A stretch of 64,000 nt of DNA from Polyangia bacterium (GTDB lineage Bacteria; Myxococcota_A; Polyangia; Fen-1088), in the NCBI GenBank assembly GCA_036268875.1, contig DATATI010000046.1, positions 1 to 64,000 on the forward strand, read 5' to 3'. This document shows, one piece after another, positions 1 through 8,367 of the stretch (positions within the stretch are counted from its first letter, which is position 1; each line of letters opens with the position of its first letter). The position numbers and the translations under genes were made by a program. Below the pieces are notes generated by a model. The model saw only the letters and a program-made list of their open reading frames with translations, was not told the origin of the DNA and did no database searches.

Positions 1-2
1 TC

Positions 3-425
3 TTCTCTGAACGCCTGGCGCGGTCGGCGTGCGAGCTGGACCTGCACGCCGATCAGACCATCGTCGGTCACTGGGACAAGCTGCGCCTGGAGCAGGTGGT
101 GACCAACTTGATGTCGAACGCCTGCCGCCACGGCCGCGGCCATCCGATCGAGGTGGCGGTGGGCGCCACCGGCGACATGGCGTTCGTGCAGGTGCGCGAT
201 CACGGCGCCGGCATCGCCCCCGATCAACAGGCCCGCATCTTCGAACGGCTGGAGCGCGCGGTGTCGAGCCGCGATCAGCGTGGCCTGCGCCTGGGCCTGT
301 GGATCTGCCGCGAGTTGGTGGAAGCCCAAGGTGGCAAGATCTCCGTCGACAGCACACCCGGCGAAGGCAGCACCTTCACAGTGTATCTGCCGCGCATCGC
401 CACGCACCGCGCAGAGCCCGACTAG
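3..425 (+). CDS. Sensor histidine kinase, C-terminal part (HATPase domain), truncated by window start
   Basis: This is the C-terminal ATP-binding half of a two-component sensor kinase that runs in from before the window. The frame is open from base 3. The visible part has the N-box (NLMSNACRHG), the G1 region (DHGAGIAPDQQARIFE), a G2-like stretch (GLRLGLWICRELVE) and the usual HATPase ending (GGKISVDSTPGEGSTFTVYLP). The phospho-accepting His and the sensor domain lie outside, so the signal and the partner regulator cannot be named. The next gene starts 62 bases downstream on the same strand. Confidence 0.88.
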   Translation, partial: FSERLARSACELDLHADQTIVGHWDKLRLEQVVTNLMSNACRHGRGHPIEVAVGATGDMAFVQVRDHGAGIAPDQQARIFERLERAVSSRDQRGLRLGLWICRELVEAQGGKISVDSTPGEGSTFTVYLPRIATHRAEPD

Positions 426-487
426 TGTTCGCCTGACTTGGCGTCTTTCGTCTTCAGTGCCGGTGATCACCCGCCGAGATCTGTGGT

Positions 488-1174
488 GTGGCCCCCGACG
501 CGCCGTCTCGCCCCCGCCGATCCTGGCAAGAGGCGCTGATCTGCGCGGTCCTGGGGTTGCTTCTGCTGGTCCCTCCGGCGGTGGTGGCGGCGAATCTGCA
601 CGTCTTCCGCGGCGCCGCGCCCTTCATCTATGACAGCGTCGACAAAGTTCCAGCGCGCGCCGTCGCCATCGTCCCCGGCAACACCGCCAAGAATGGCATC
701 CCGGGCCGCACCCTGGCCGAGCGGCTGACCGCCGCATTGATGCTGTACCGAGCCGGCAAGACGCCGATCATCCTGGTATCCGGCAGCCACTTCGACAACT
801 ACGACGAGACCGCGGCGATGCACCGCTGGCTGCTGCAACACGGCGTCAGCGAAGGCGCCATCGTCGACGATGCCGAAGGCTTTCGCACCCTGGACACCAT
901 GGAGCGGGCGGCGCGGATCTTCAAAGTGAAAGGGGCGATCATCTGCAGCCAGGGGGTGCACCTGCCGCGCGCGGTATTCCTGGCCCGCCACGCTGGCATC
1001 GACGCCGTGGGGCTGGTCTCGAATCCGCGCGGCTTGGCGCACGTGCTTTATTCGCCGCACGAGACCATGGCCTCGGCGCTGGCCTTGGTTGAGACCACGC
1101 TGGGCCGCGGCCCCGCCGTTCTGGGTCCCGCCCAGCCGATCGCCGGCGATACGCGCACCACAGCGCTCCGCTAG
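488..1174 (+). CDS. DUF218 (YdcF/SanA-like) membrane-anchored protein
   Basis: This 228-residue protein belongs to the DUF218 family (YdcF, ElyC, SanA), inner-membrane-anchored proteins linked to envelope integrity whose chemistry is mostly unknown. One N-terminal membrane segment (about residues 15-36, LICAVLGLLLLVPPAVVAA) precedes a single DUF218 domain. The family signatures are AVAIVPGNT near residue 60, the turn IILVSGSHFDN, DDAEGFRTLDTMERA and CSQGVHLPRAVFLARHAGI. The start is a GTG, chosen because no ATG precedes the membrane segment. It faces the next gene tail to tail across a short inverted repeat. The layout is closest to SanA (short N-terminal anchor and one domain); that assignment is inference. 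Confidence 0.83.
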   Translation: MAPDAPSRPRRSWQEALICAVLGLLLLVPPAVVAANLHVFRGAAPFIYDSVDKVPARAVAIVPGNTAKNGIPGRTLAERLTAALMLYRAGKTPIILVSGSHFDNYDETAAMHRWLLQHGVSEGAIVDDAEGFRTLDTMERAARIFKVKGAIICSQGVHLPRAVFLARHAGIDAVGLVSNPRGLAHVLYSPHETMASALALVETTLGRGPAVLGPAQPIAGDTRTTALR

Positions 1175-1206
1175 CGCATCCCCTAGCACCACTAGCGCGC
1201 GCTAGC
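1170..1206. repeat. Inverted repeat between convergent genes
   Basis: Perfect 8-bp arms GCTAGCGC (1170-1177) and GCGCTAGC (1199-1206) flank a 21-base spacer. They overlap the stop codons of the two convergent genes. The position suits a bidirectional transcription stop, but there is no T-run on either side, so this is only a possibility. Confidence 0.3.
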
Positions 1207-1489
1207 TCTTGCTCATCTCGCCGATGTTGTCGTCGAGAAATTTTTGCAGCGCGGCCTTGTACGGGCTGTTGGGCGGAAGCGCGTCGACCACCTGGTTGTA
1301 CGCCATCCTGATCCAGGCGGTCCGCTGACCTTCGTCCAGGTCAGTCTCTGACGACGCCTTGAAGGCGAACCGCATGGCGCTATACGTGCCCCAGGCGGTG
1401 GCGCGCAGCGCCGCGAAGATGGCCGCTGCGTTGTCTTCGGCAGAGACGTCCTTCACTGCCACGGTCCAGGTTTTTTTCATATTGTCCAT
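1202..1489 (-). CDS. Small hypothetical protein downstream of minE
   Basis: This 95-residue protein matches no family I recognise. It is predicted to be mostly helical and soluble, with no signal peptide or membrane segment. It starts MDNMKKTWTVAVKDVS and holds an aromatic-rich helix (AWGTYSAMRFAF) and a C-terminal amphipathic helix. It lies 30 bases downstream of minE on the same strand, so it may be the last gene of the min transcript, although nothing in its sequence points to cell division. The composition and clean ATG support a real gene. Confidence 0.6.
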   Translation of the reverse strand: MDNMKKTWTVAVKDVSAEDNAAAIFAALRATAWGTYSAMRFAFKASSETDLDEGQRTAWIRMAYNQVVDALPPNSPYKAALQKFLDDNIGEMSKS

Positions 1490-1519
1490 GATGGTCCTGT
1501 CATTTGAGTACGCCTATTT

Positions 1520-1837
1520 TCAGCTGGCGGCGATGGCGCCCCGCCCGCTGGCTTTCCCTTTCAAGGAACCGCCCACCGATTGTCCGTCCGGCAGCACGAT
1601 GTTCAGTTCCAGCACCTCGCAGCCGCCGGAACGGTCCAGGTTGACCGACACATGTTCAAGGTCGATCTTTTCATAGCGGGCAATCACCGCCAACAGCTCT
1701 TGTTGCAGCTGCGGCAAGTAGTCGGGCGCTGAACCGGAGCGCGGGCCGGTTCGTTCGCGAGCCACGATGATCGACAGTCGATCCTTGGCCAACGAAGCGG
1801 TGGTCGGCGAACGACGGAAGTAATCGAGAAACTTCAT
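1520..1837 (-). CDS. minE: Cell division topological specificity factor MinE
   Basis: MinE stimulates the ATPase of membrane-bound MinD and drives the Min pattern that keeps the Z-ring at mid-cell. At 105 residues it is slightly longer than the usual 80-90. The N-terminal membrane-targeting and contact helix is present (MKFLDYFRR, then ASLAKDRLSIIVARERTG). It is followed by the topological specificity domain (YLPQLQQELLAVIARYEKID, VSVNLDRSGGCEVLELNIVLP). The ATG at 1837 was chosen over a longer reading frame because MKFLDYF is the family start and AGGTG lies just upstream. It is third in minC-minD-minE, 35 bases after minD. Confidence 0.93.
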   Translation of the reverse strand: MKFLDYFRRSPTTASLAKDRLSIIVARERTGPRSGSAPDYLPQLQQELLAVIARYEKIDLEHVSVNLDRSGGCEVLELNIVLPDGQSVGGSLKGKASGRGAIAAS

Positions 1838-1872
1838 GGGCACCTCGCAAAAGAAAGTCGGCGTTGCCGGCG

Positions 1873-2682
1873 CTAGCCGAAGATGCGGCCGAAGAACCCG
1901 CGCTTCTCGTCGTTGATGAATCGGTGCTGGCGCTCCTCGCCCAAGAACCGATAGACGACGTCCAGGTAGGCCTGCGCAACGTCGGTGGTCTCGTCCAGAA
2001 TGGCCGGGGTGCCCTTGTTCGACGACTGCAGCACCGCCTTCGATTCGGGGATCACGCCCAGCAGCGGAATGCCCAGAAGCTCCAGCACGTCGCCCACGCT
2101 CAACATCTCGCCGCGCTTCACCTGGGCCGGCGCGTAACGGGTCAGCAAAAGGTGCGAGCGAATCGGCGAACCGCCGACCTCGGCGCGGTTGGTCTTGGCC
2201 GCCAGCAATCCCAGCACGCGATCCGAATCGCGCACCGACGACACCTCGGGGTTGGTCACCACGATCGCCTCGTCGGCGAAGTACATGGCCATCTGGGCGC
2301 CCTTCTCGATGCCGGCCGGCGAATCGCAGATGATGTACTCGAAGCCCATCTGCTTGAGCTCCTCGATCACCCGGCCGACGCCCTCCGGATCCAGCGCGTC
2401 CTTGTCGCGCGTCTGCGACGCCGGCAGGACGTACAGGCCGTCCACGCGCTTGTCGCGAATCAGGGCCTGTTGCAGCTTCGCCTCGCCTTTGATGACGTTG
2501 ACGAAGTCGTAGACCACGCGGCGTTCGCACCCCATGACCAGATCGAGGTTGCGCAACCCGACGTCGAAATCGATGGCGCAGGCCTTGTGACCGAGCGATG
2601 CGATCCCGGTGGCGATATTGGCGCTGGTGGTCGTTTTGCCGACCCCTCCCTTACCGGACGTGATGACGACGACTTTAGACAC
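1873..2682 (-). CDS. minD: Septum site-determining ATPase MinD
   Basis: MinD is the membrane-cycling ParA/MinD-type ATPase that recruits MinC and is released by MinE. The 269 residues are full length. The deviant Walker A motif GKGGVGKTT lies at residues 10-18, switch I around DFDVGLRNLDL, and Walker B in YIICDSPAGIE. The C-terminal membrane-targeting amphipathic helix (KRGFFGRIFG) is intact. Translation starts at a GTG with a strong GGGAGG site just upstream. It lies 108 bases after minC and 35 before minE. The classical MinD tail and neighbours argue against a ParA or FlhG identity. Confidence 0.96.
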   Translation of the reverse strand: MSKVVVITSGKGGVGKTTTSANIATGIASLGHKACAIDFDVGLRNLDLVMGCERRVVYDFVNVIKGEAKLQQALIRDKRVDGLYVLPASQTRDKDALDPEGVGRVIEELKQMGFEYIICDSPAGIEKGAQMAMYFADEAIVVTNPEVSSVRDSDRVLGLLAAKTNRAEVGGSPIRSHLLLTRYAPAQVKRGEMLSVGDVLELLGIPLLGVIPESKAVLQSSNKGTPAILDETTDVAQAYLDVVYRFLGEERQHRFINDEKRGFFGRIFG

Positions 2683-2790
2683 GTGAGCCTCCCTTTGTAG
2701 AACAGCGGCCTTCCCTCTCTATGAAAGAGCCAACTGCGTGGCCTGCCAAATTTTTTGACCAAATATTTCCGGCGACTTTTCCCGGAATTT

Positions 2791-3663
2791 TCAAAGTGGA
2801 ATGATCCGGCACTCGCCGTCGTCGAAATAAACCTGCGCGGCGTGCCCGCGCACGTCGGCGGGAATGTCGTCGGCGGTCAGATAGGCGCCCGAGATCGCCA
2901 CCAGTTCGGCCTCCAGGCGCTGGCAGAAAATGCGCGCGCCCAAAAGCCCCTGCACGCCGGCGATGGCGCGCCCGCGCAGCGGCGCATAGACGTGGATGTG
3001 GCCATCGGCGATCACCTGCGCGCCGGGATTGACCGGCGCCAGCACCACCAGGTCGGCGTTCTGCGCATAAATCACCTGGCCGCTGCGCACCGGTTGCTTC
3101 ACCACCAGCGGACCGGGGTGCGGTGCCGGGGCCCGCGTGAGAGCGGGAGCGGCTGTCGTGCCAGCACCGGCGGCCGTCGGGCGCGGCGCCTGGGCGCTCG
3201 GGGCCGTGGTTTCGTCCGACGGAGCGATGACGTCGACCCCGCTGGTCGATCCAGAACCGTCGATCGCGCGTCCGTCGCCACGCCCGCGCGCTGGCGTCGG
3301 TTGCAGCACGCCCAATCCCACGGCCGCCGCGCGATCACGCAGCCCATCGCCAATGTTGGCGACGGCGACCGGCACCAGCTTGCACGAGCGAAGCGCGGCG
3401 ACCAGTTCGGGAAACGCCAGGCCAACGCCCCCGCCGTCCAGCGCGCCGAGATCCAGCAGCACCGGTGCGTCGAGGAAAAGTTGCGGCAGCTGAGCGATCT
3501 TGATGCGCAGCTGCCGTTCGATCAGCATCAAGTCCAGCGTGCGCAGGCGCAGCACTGTCAACGGCGCCATCGTTCCTTTGAGGTCGAACGCCAGCGTGCG
3601 GCGCGCGGCGCTGCCGTTCGAAGAGGGACCGGGTCCCGGCTTGTGGGTCTCTGCTGCGATCAT
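2791..3663 (-). CDS. minC: Septum site-determining protein MinC (FtsZ inhibitor)
   Basis: MinC is the FtsZ-antagonising effector of the Min system, brought to the membrane by MinD. The 290 residues hold an N-terminal MinC_N domain (about 20-115, with LTVLRLRTLDLMLIERQL and PVLLDLGALD). A long Pro/Ala/Thr-rich linker (about 125-190) follows. The C-terminal beta-helix is MinC_C (about 190-285, with PVRSGQVIYAQNADLVVL, GAQVIADGHIHVYAPLRGRA and ARIFCQRLEAELVAISG). The start ATG has GGAGG just upstream. It heads the minCDE operon. The linker is longer than in enteric MinC. Confidence 0.95.
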   Translation of the reverse strand: MIAAETHKPGPGPSSNGSAARRTLAFDLKGTMAPLTVLRLRTLDLMLIERQLRIKIAQLPQLFLDAPVLLDLGALDGGGVGLAFPELVAALRSCKLVPVAVANIGDGLRDRAAAVGLGVLQPTPARGRGDGRAIDGSGSTSGVDVIAPSDETTAPSAQAPRPTAAGAGTTAAPALTRAPAPHPGPLVVKQPVRSGQVIYAQNADLVVLAPVNPGAQVIADGHIHVYAPLRGRAIAGVQGLLGARIFCQRLEAELVAISGAYLTADDIPADVRGHAAQVYFDDGECRIIPL

Positions 3664-3858
3664 GCTGCCTCCATTCGACGCGTCTCATTCTCGGCCAAGC
3701 CGCGGCGCGGTCAAAAATTCTGCATGTCGCGCCGGGACAATGGCTTTTTCTCGAGGATTTCGCGGTCTGTTGAGGCATGTCGACGGCGGTTGTCCTTGAA
3801 GTGTGTAGCGAAGGCCAGTAGGGTTGACTTCATTCCCCCACCCGCAAGGAGCTGGCGA

Positions 3859-4227
3859 ATGAAATCGACGGTCCTCATTGTCGACGACGATCCGATCACT
3901 CGAACGCGCCTCTCGGCCCGGCTGGAGAGCGAAGGGTTCCGCACGCTGCTGGCCGCCAACGGCCGCGAAGCGCTGAGCGTGCTGGAAGATCAGACCCCGA
4001 CTTTGATTCTGATCGACCTGCAGATGCCGGTGATGGACGGCTGGAGGCTGGTGCAAGCAATACGCTGCTACGACGAACTGGCCGCGATTCCCGTGGTGCT
4101 GATGACCGAGAGCGAGGATGACACCGCCCTGCTCCCGGCGATACCGCAGGTCCGAAAGCCTGTGGATCGCGGCAACGCCTTCGAGACGCTGCGGTTCACG
4201 CTGCAGCGGTTGACGGCAGCGGCCTAG
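3859..4227 (+). CDS. Single-domain (CheY-like) response regulator
   Basis: This is a stand-alone receiver domain of 122 residues with no output domain. Key residues are all present: the acidic pair D9/D10 (VLIVDDDP), the phospho-acceptor D53 (LIDLQMPVMDGW), the switch Thr in VVLMTESED and the Lys in QVRKPVD. The loop between the Thr and Lys strands is shorter than usual. The ATG at 3859 is set by an AAGGAG site seven bases upstream; the longer open frame before it is chance. It is divergent from minC and has no kinase next to it, so its partner is unknown. Confidence 0.9.
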   Translation: MKSTVLIVDDDPITRTRLSARLESEGFRTLLAANGREALSVLEDQTPTLILIDLQMPVMDGWRLVQAIRCYDELAAIPVVLMTESEDDTALLPAIPQVRKPVDRGNAFETLRFTLQRLTAAA

Positions 4228-4392
4228 ACGCAGAGCAGATCGCGCGCGCCTCCTCTTGCTCTTGTTGCCAGCCGGCGCAGCGTGGGCGGGTGGCGCGACT
4301 GAGTGGAGGGGCCCCGGAGGGAAGGCGCCCACGCCGTGACGTGCAGCGACAGCTAGCGGGCGCCACAAAATTCCCCGCCTCGATCAACCGAG

Positions 4393-5526
4393 CTAACGCG
4401 GTGGCGATTCTTCCAACCAGCGCTGCGCTTCGCCACGCGCGAACCCGGAGGGGAATCGGCGCAGATAATCGGCGGCCGCCCGCGCGCCGGCGGTGGCGTC
4501 GATTGACGACAGGACTTTCATTCGTTGCGCCGCCGCGCTCTCTGCCAGCGGACTGGCCGGATATTCGTCAATCAGGCGTTCGAACAAAGTCGCCGCTTCG
4601 CGGCCCAGGCCATGATTGCGGGCGCGAACCGCGGCGGCGAACAAGTTGTTTTGATCGGCCAGCAGCGACGCCGAGGAAACTGCGGCGGTTGACGTCCGGC
4701 GCGGCCCGGCCGTCGGGCGCACGGGCGTGCGAGTTTGCGTTGACGCGGGCGCCGGCACCGGCGTCGGAACGCCTTCGCATACCGATACCCAGGCGCCGCC
4801 CGAGGCCAGGCGCACTTCGTCGCCGCGCGAGCGCACCGTCACCACGCCTTCGGTGACGGAGACGCGGGTCCGGCCCGGATCGGCACACGTCGCATCGGGC
4901 GGCATCACCGCCACGCGGAAGGTGGTGCCGTGCACTTCGATCTCGGCGTCGCCCGTGTCGATAACGAACCGCTCGCCCGACGCCAGCGGAGCCACGTGCA
5001 CCCGCACGGCGCCGGTGTGCAAAGCGAATCGCTGGGTGGCGCTGGCTTCGGTCACCGTCAACGACGCCGCCTTCTCCATGGTCATCACCGTCCCCGCCGC
5101 CGAGCCCAGCTGGACCTCGGCCTCACCGGGTGATGTCAGCCGGATCCCCGCCGGCAACGTCATGCCGCGCTTGAGACGCATGGGCGGCGACCCCGCCAGA
5201 AAAGCGTCCGCGCCGCTTCCCTCCCGGTTCACCTCATCCAATACGGTCAGGTCGCGATCGTTGATCGGACTCGACGCGGGCGAAGTCCGCGGCGGCGCCG
5301 CCTGGCGCAGCGCCAGACCGCCGACCAGCAAGACCACCGCCGCGGCCGCAAAACCGGTGGCCCGTCGTCGCGCGGTTCGGCGCCGCGCGCGGGCGCCGAG
5401 CGCGTGCGCAACAGCGTCGGTCAAGCGCCCGCGATCCGCCGGCTCGCTGGGCGGTGACTCCTGGCGCATTCGCCTGAGCAGGCGCGCCGCCGCCTGCGCG
5501 TGACGGGTGGGATCATCGCGCGTCAT
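4393..5526 (-). CDS. FecR-domain membrane protein with C-terminal TPR-like region
   Basis: This 377-residue protein is probably an anti-sigma or sigma-linked envelope protein. It has a short cytoplasmic N-terminal helix region, one membrane segment (about residues 58-75, GFAAAAVVLLVGGLAL), and a periplasmic FecR domain (about 115-250) with MRLKRGMTLPAGIRLTSPGEAEVQLGS and IEVHGTTFRVAV. A Pro/Thr-rich linker follows, and then a helical-repeat end resembling TPRs (AATLFERLIDEYPASPLAESAA). Its ATG overlaps the stop of the upstream sigma-factor gene by four bases (ATGA), so the two are translationally coupled. No TonB-dependent receptor is adjacent, so iron transport is not implied. Confidence 0.85.
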   Translation of the reverse strand: MTRDDPTRHAQAAARLLRRMRQESPPSEPADRGRLTDAVAHALGARARRRTARRRATGFAAAAVVLLVGGLALRQAAPPRTSPASSPINDRDLTVLDEVNREGSGADAFLAGSPPMRLKRGMTLPAGIRLTSPGEAEVQLGSAAGTVMTMEKAASLTVTEASATQRFALHTGAVRVHVAPLASGERFVIDTGDAEIEVHGTTFRVAVMPPDATCADPGRTRVSVTEGVVTVRSRGDEVRLASGGAWVSVCEGVPTPVPAPASTQTRTPVRPTAGPRRTSTAAVSSASLLADQNNLFAAAVRARNHGLGREAATLFERLIDEYPASPLAESAAAQRMKVLSSIDATAGARAAADYLRRFPSGFARGEAQRWLEESPPR

Positions 5527-6203
5527 CGCGGCTCCTCCATCCGATGAATCGCTTCCGCCAGGGCGGGATCCGCGGCCACCTTCGCGTGCAGCTCGCGCCG
5601 ACCGCGAACCAGCCGGCTTTGCGTGGCGGCCACGCTGGTCTTGGTCATGTCGGCGATCTCGCGCAGGTCATAGCCCAAAACGTCGTGCAGGATAAACGGC
5701 CAGGCGCGTTGGTGGTTCATCTCGTCCAGCAATCCCGCCACCCGCATCAGCAGATCGCGCGACAATGATCGCCGCTCAACGGCCGCGCTGGGCCCCGGGA
5801 ACAGACTGTCGTCGACCAGCAAGTCGGTGAAGATCGTCCGCTCGATGCGCCGGCGGCGAATGTGCTTGAACACCACGTGCGACGTCACCGTTTGCGCCCA
5901 GGTGTCCAGCGAACAGTCGCCGCGGTAGCGGCCGATGGTGTTGACCAGCTCGATTAGCGACAGTTGTTCGACGTCGTCCCGATCAGGATCACTTTTCCCC
6001 AGCAGGCGCCGCGCCGTCCGCTCCACCTGAGGCCACACCCGATCGCACAAGGCCGTCGCCACTTCGGGATCGCCCGCGCGAACAGCCGCCAACAAGTCAT
6101 CGTCGCTGACCCGCGCTTTCGGTGGCGGCGATGGCGATCGCTCTGACGCCCGCGGCACCAGCCGGAGCGCCGCAGCTTGATCGGGGTGGGAACGAGACGG
6201 CAC
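5523..6203 (-). CDS. RNA polymerase sigma factor, ECF-like
   Basis: This is a sigma-70 family factor of the extracytoplasmic-function type, about 226 residues from the chosen start. Region 2 is visible around LIELVNTIGRYRGDCSLDTWAQTVTSHVVFKHIRRRR (the segment that contacts core and the -10 element). Region 4 is at GYDLREIADMTKTSVAATQSRLVRGRRELH (helix-turn-helix). The reading frame is open much further upstream, but that part is composition-driven and overlaps the divergent lipoprotein leader. I chose the GTG at 6203, with a G-rich stretch upstream. It is coupled to the FecR-like gene, which may regulate it. Confidence 0.8.
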   Translation of the reverse strand: MPSRSHPDQAAALRLVPRASERSPSPPPKARVSDDDLLAAVRAGDPEVATALCDRVWPQVERTARRLLGKSDPDRDDVEQLSLIELVNTIGRYRGDCSLDTWAQTVTSHVVFKHIRRRRIERTIFTDLLVDDSLFPGPSAAVERRSLSRDLLMRVAGLLDEMNHQRAWPFILHDVLGYDLREIADMTKTSVAATQSRLVRGRRELHAKVAADPALAEAIHRMEEPR

Positions 6204-6390
6204 GCGATTAATGGTACCCCCTGCCTGCCGCCAGCAGGCTGCCGGCGAGCGAATAATTTCGATTCGGACGCGCCAGGTTGAAAGCGTCCTGCCTGCATGC
6301 CACTCGCTGAAGGTACAGCCAATTGCCCGCCATTCGAGAAGAACGCTCCATCCGCGTCCCACCTGTTTTTTTTTCAAGGAGAGACCGCTC

Positions 6391-7440
6391 ATGAAGAAGG
6401 CGCTGCTGCTGGCTTGCGCATCGTTGTCGTTGTCGCTCTTTGTCGCTTGCACGGGAACATTGGGAGACGCGCCCGGCGCTGACAGTGGGACGTTCGGTCC
6501 AGGGCCGATCGGCACCGGCGGCGCGACCATCAACGGAGGCAGCGGCGGGTCGGGGGTTGCGCAAATGACTGGCGCGGGCGGCGCGAACACCAGCGGCAGC
6601 GGCGGGACCAGCGGTGGCGGCAGCGGCGGCGCGACCATGGATTGCGCCAACGCGCTGCCGGCGACGGTGCAGGCCATGCTCAGCAATACCTGCATCGCCT
6701 GCCACGGCAAGACGCCTTTGCAGGGCGTGCCGACGTCTTTGACCGGTTACGCCGATCTGGTCGCTCGTTCCGCCAGCGATCCAACCATGACGAACGCCGA
6801 GCTGGCCCTTCAACGTCTGCAAGACAACGCCAACCCGATGCCGCCGGCGCCTCTTTCCCGCGCCAGTGCCGCCGACATCGCGGCGCTGAAGACCTGGGTG
6901 ACGGCGGGAATGCCGATGGGCAACTGTGGCCGCACCGTCGACGGTGGCGTGGCGGACGCTGGAAACAACGGCAGCGACGGCGGCACCGTGATCGATCCTT
7001 TCAGCGTACCGGCCGTGTGTACCAGCAAGAAGAACTGGACCGGCGGCAACCGCGGAAACCAGCAAATGAACCCGGGCCTGGCCTGCATCGCCTGTCATTC
7101 GACGAACGACGGGCCCAAGTTCACCATCGCCGGCACTTTGTACCCCACCGCGCACGAGCCGGATCTCTGCAACGGCGTCAGTGGCTCGACGGGAGGCGCT
7201 CAGGTGGTCATTGTCGGCGCCAACGGCCAGCAGGTCACCTTGACCCCGAACGCGGCCGGAAACTTCGACTCCCAGGGAAATATCTCCAAGCCGTACAAAG
7301 CCAAGGTGGTCTACATGGGACGCGAGCGCGCCATGATCGAAGCGCAGACCTCCGGTGACTGCAACAACTGCCACACCCAGGACGGCGACATGCCGGCCGG
7401 CAGCAGCATGAAAGCCCCCGGCCGCATTTTGTTGCCCTAG
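6391..7440 (+). CDS. Secreted lipoprotein with three c-type heme motifs
   Basis: This 349-residue protein is predicted to be exported and lipidated: MKKALLLACASLSLSL is followed by a lipobox-like FVAC. A Gly/Ser/Thr-rich linker (about residues 30-88) leads to a domain with heme-binding CXXCH at Cys101 (CIACH), again at Cys232 (CIACH), and a third at Cys324 (CNNCH). The first part resembles the short cytochrome-like domains of myxobacterial c-type lipoproteins, where a conserved Met follows the motif (NPMPP). A role in periplasmic or outer-membrane electron transfer is inferred. AAGGAGA at 6376 fixes the start. It converges on nrdB, and the two stop regions overlap by four bases. Confidence 0.82.
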   Translation: MKKALLLACASLSLSLFVACTGTLGDAPGADSGTFGPGPIGTGGATINGGSGGSGVAQMTGAGGANTSGSGGTSGGGSGGATMDCANALPATVQAMLSNTCIACHGKTPLQGVPTSLTGYADLVARSASDPTMTNAELALQRLQDNANPMPPAPLSRASAADIAALKTWVTAGMPMGNCGRTVDGGVADAGNNGSDGGTVIDPFSVPAVCTSKKNWTGGNRGNQQMNPGLACIACHSTNDGPKFTIAGTLYPTAHEPDLCNGVSGSTGGAQVVIVGANGQQVTLTPNAAGNFDSQGNISKPYKAKVVYMGRERAMIEAQTSGDCNNCHTQDGDMPAGSSMKAPGRILLP

Positions 7441-8367
7441 AACGCGCCGTCGAGCACCACTTCGCCGGTGACGCCGACCTGATAGGCGGAGACCCGGCGT
7501 TCGAAGAAGTTCGCCACCTCCAGCACGTCCTGCAGGTCCATGAACGCCAGCGGATTGCGCGTGCCGTACAGCTTGGGCAGCCCCAGGGTCACCAGGCGGC
7601 GGTCGGCGCAATATTCGAGGTAGCGGCGCACCTCGCCGACGGACAGACCGGCCACGCCGCCGCCCAGCAGATCGTCGGCGAACTGGGTTTCGCACACCAC
7701 CGCTTCGTCGATCATGCGGCAGACCGCGCGGGTGAGGTCGGCGTCGAAGAGATCGGGCTCCTCGCGCCGGATGGTGTTCACCACGTCAAAGGCGAACGCC
7801 ATGTGCCCGAAGAAGAACAAGCCTTCCACGCAGGCGGCGAAACAGATCAGGTTCAGCAAGAACTGCTGCCGCTCCGCGCGGCTGTCCACACACTGCAGCC
7901 GCTGCAGTGAATCCATCCAGCGCAGGCAAAAAGCCGCCTTTTTAGCGATGGACGGGATGCTCTCCACGGCGGCGAAGGCCCGATGGCTCGTCGGGATCGG
8001 GCACGTACGTGTCCAGCAACGTCAGATAGAACTGCACGTGCAGCGCTTCTTCGTATAGCTGCCGCGACAAGTACATGCGCGCCTCGGGCGCATTGAGGTG
8101 GCGATACAGATTCAACACCAGGTTGTTCGCCACGATGGAATCACCGGTGGCAAAGAAGGCCACCAACCGCTGCACCAGGTGTCTTTCGGCGTCGGTCATC
8201 TTGTTTTGCAGATCGCCGACGTCGGTGGAAAAGTCGACCTCCTCCACGGTCCAGGTGTTCTTGATGGCCGCCCGGTAACGCTCGAAGAACGACGGATTGG
8301 CCATCGGCCGCAGAGTCAGGCACAGACCCGGATCCAGCAGACGGGCTGGACGATTGACCGCGCTCAT
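7437..8367 (-). pseudogene. nrdB: Broken class I ribonucleotide reductase beta subunit (nrdB)
   Basis: The intact gene would make the diiron/tyrosyl-radical subunit of class I ribonucleotide reductase. The N-terminal part (8367 down to about 7987) is convincing: RPARLLDPG, ERHLVQRLVAFFATGDSIVANNLVLN and YEEALHVQFYLTLLDTYVPDPDE, with Glu, His and the radical Tyr. The frame then shifts by one base near 7985 (a second G) and resumes as FAAVESIPSIAKKA, ending with NFFERRVSAYQVGV. A second lesion is likely: EGLFFFG runs straight into HMAFAFDVV. As I recall the family, some 30 residues including the RDE metal-ligand motif are missing there. The start ATG overlaps the nrdA stop (ATGA). Confidence 0.85.

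Noticed and set aside
2755-3858. N-terminal extension of the response regulator at 3859
   Set aside because: It is antisense to minC, and AAGGAG before 3859 sets the real start.
6204-6710. Upstream extension of the sigma-factor frame to 6710
   Set aside because: It would cross the start region of the divergent heme lipoprotein and reads as Pro-rich linker antisense.
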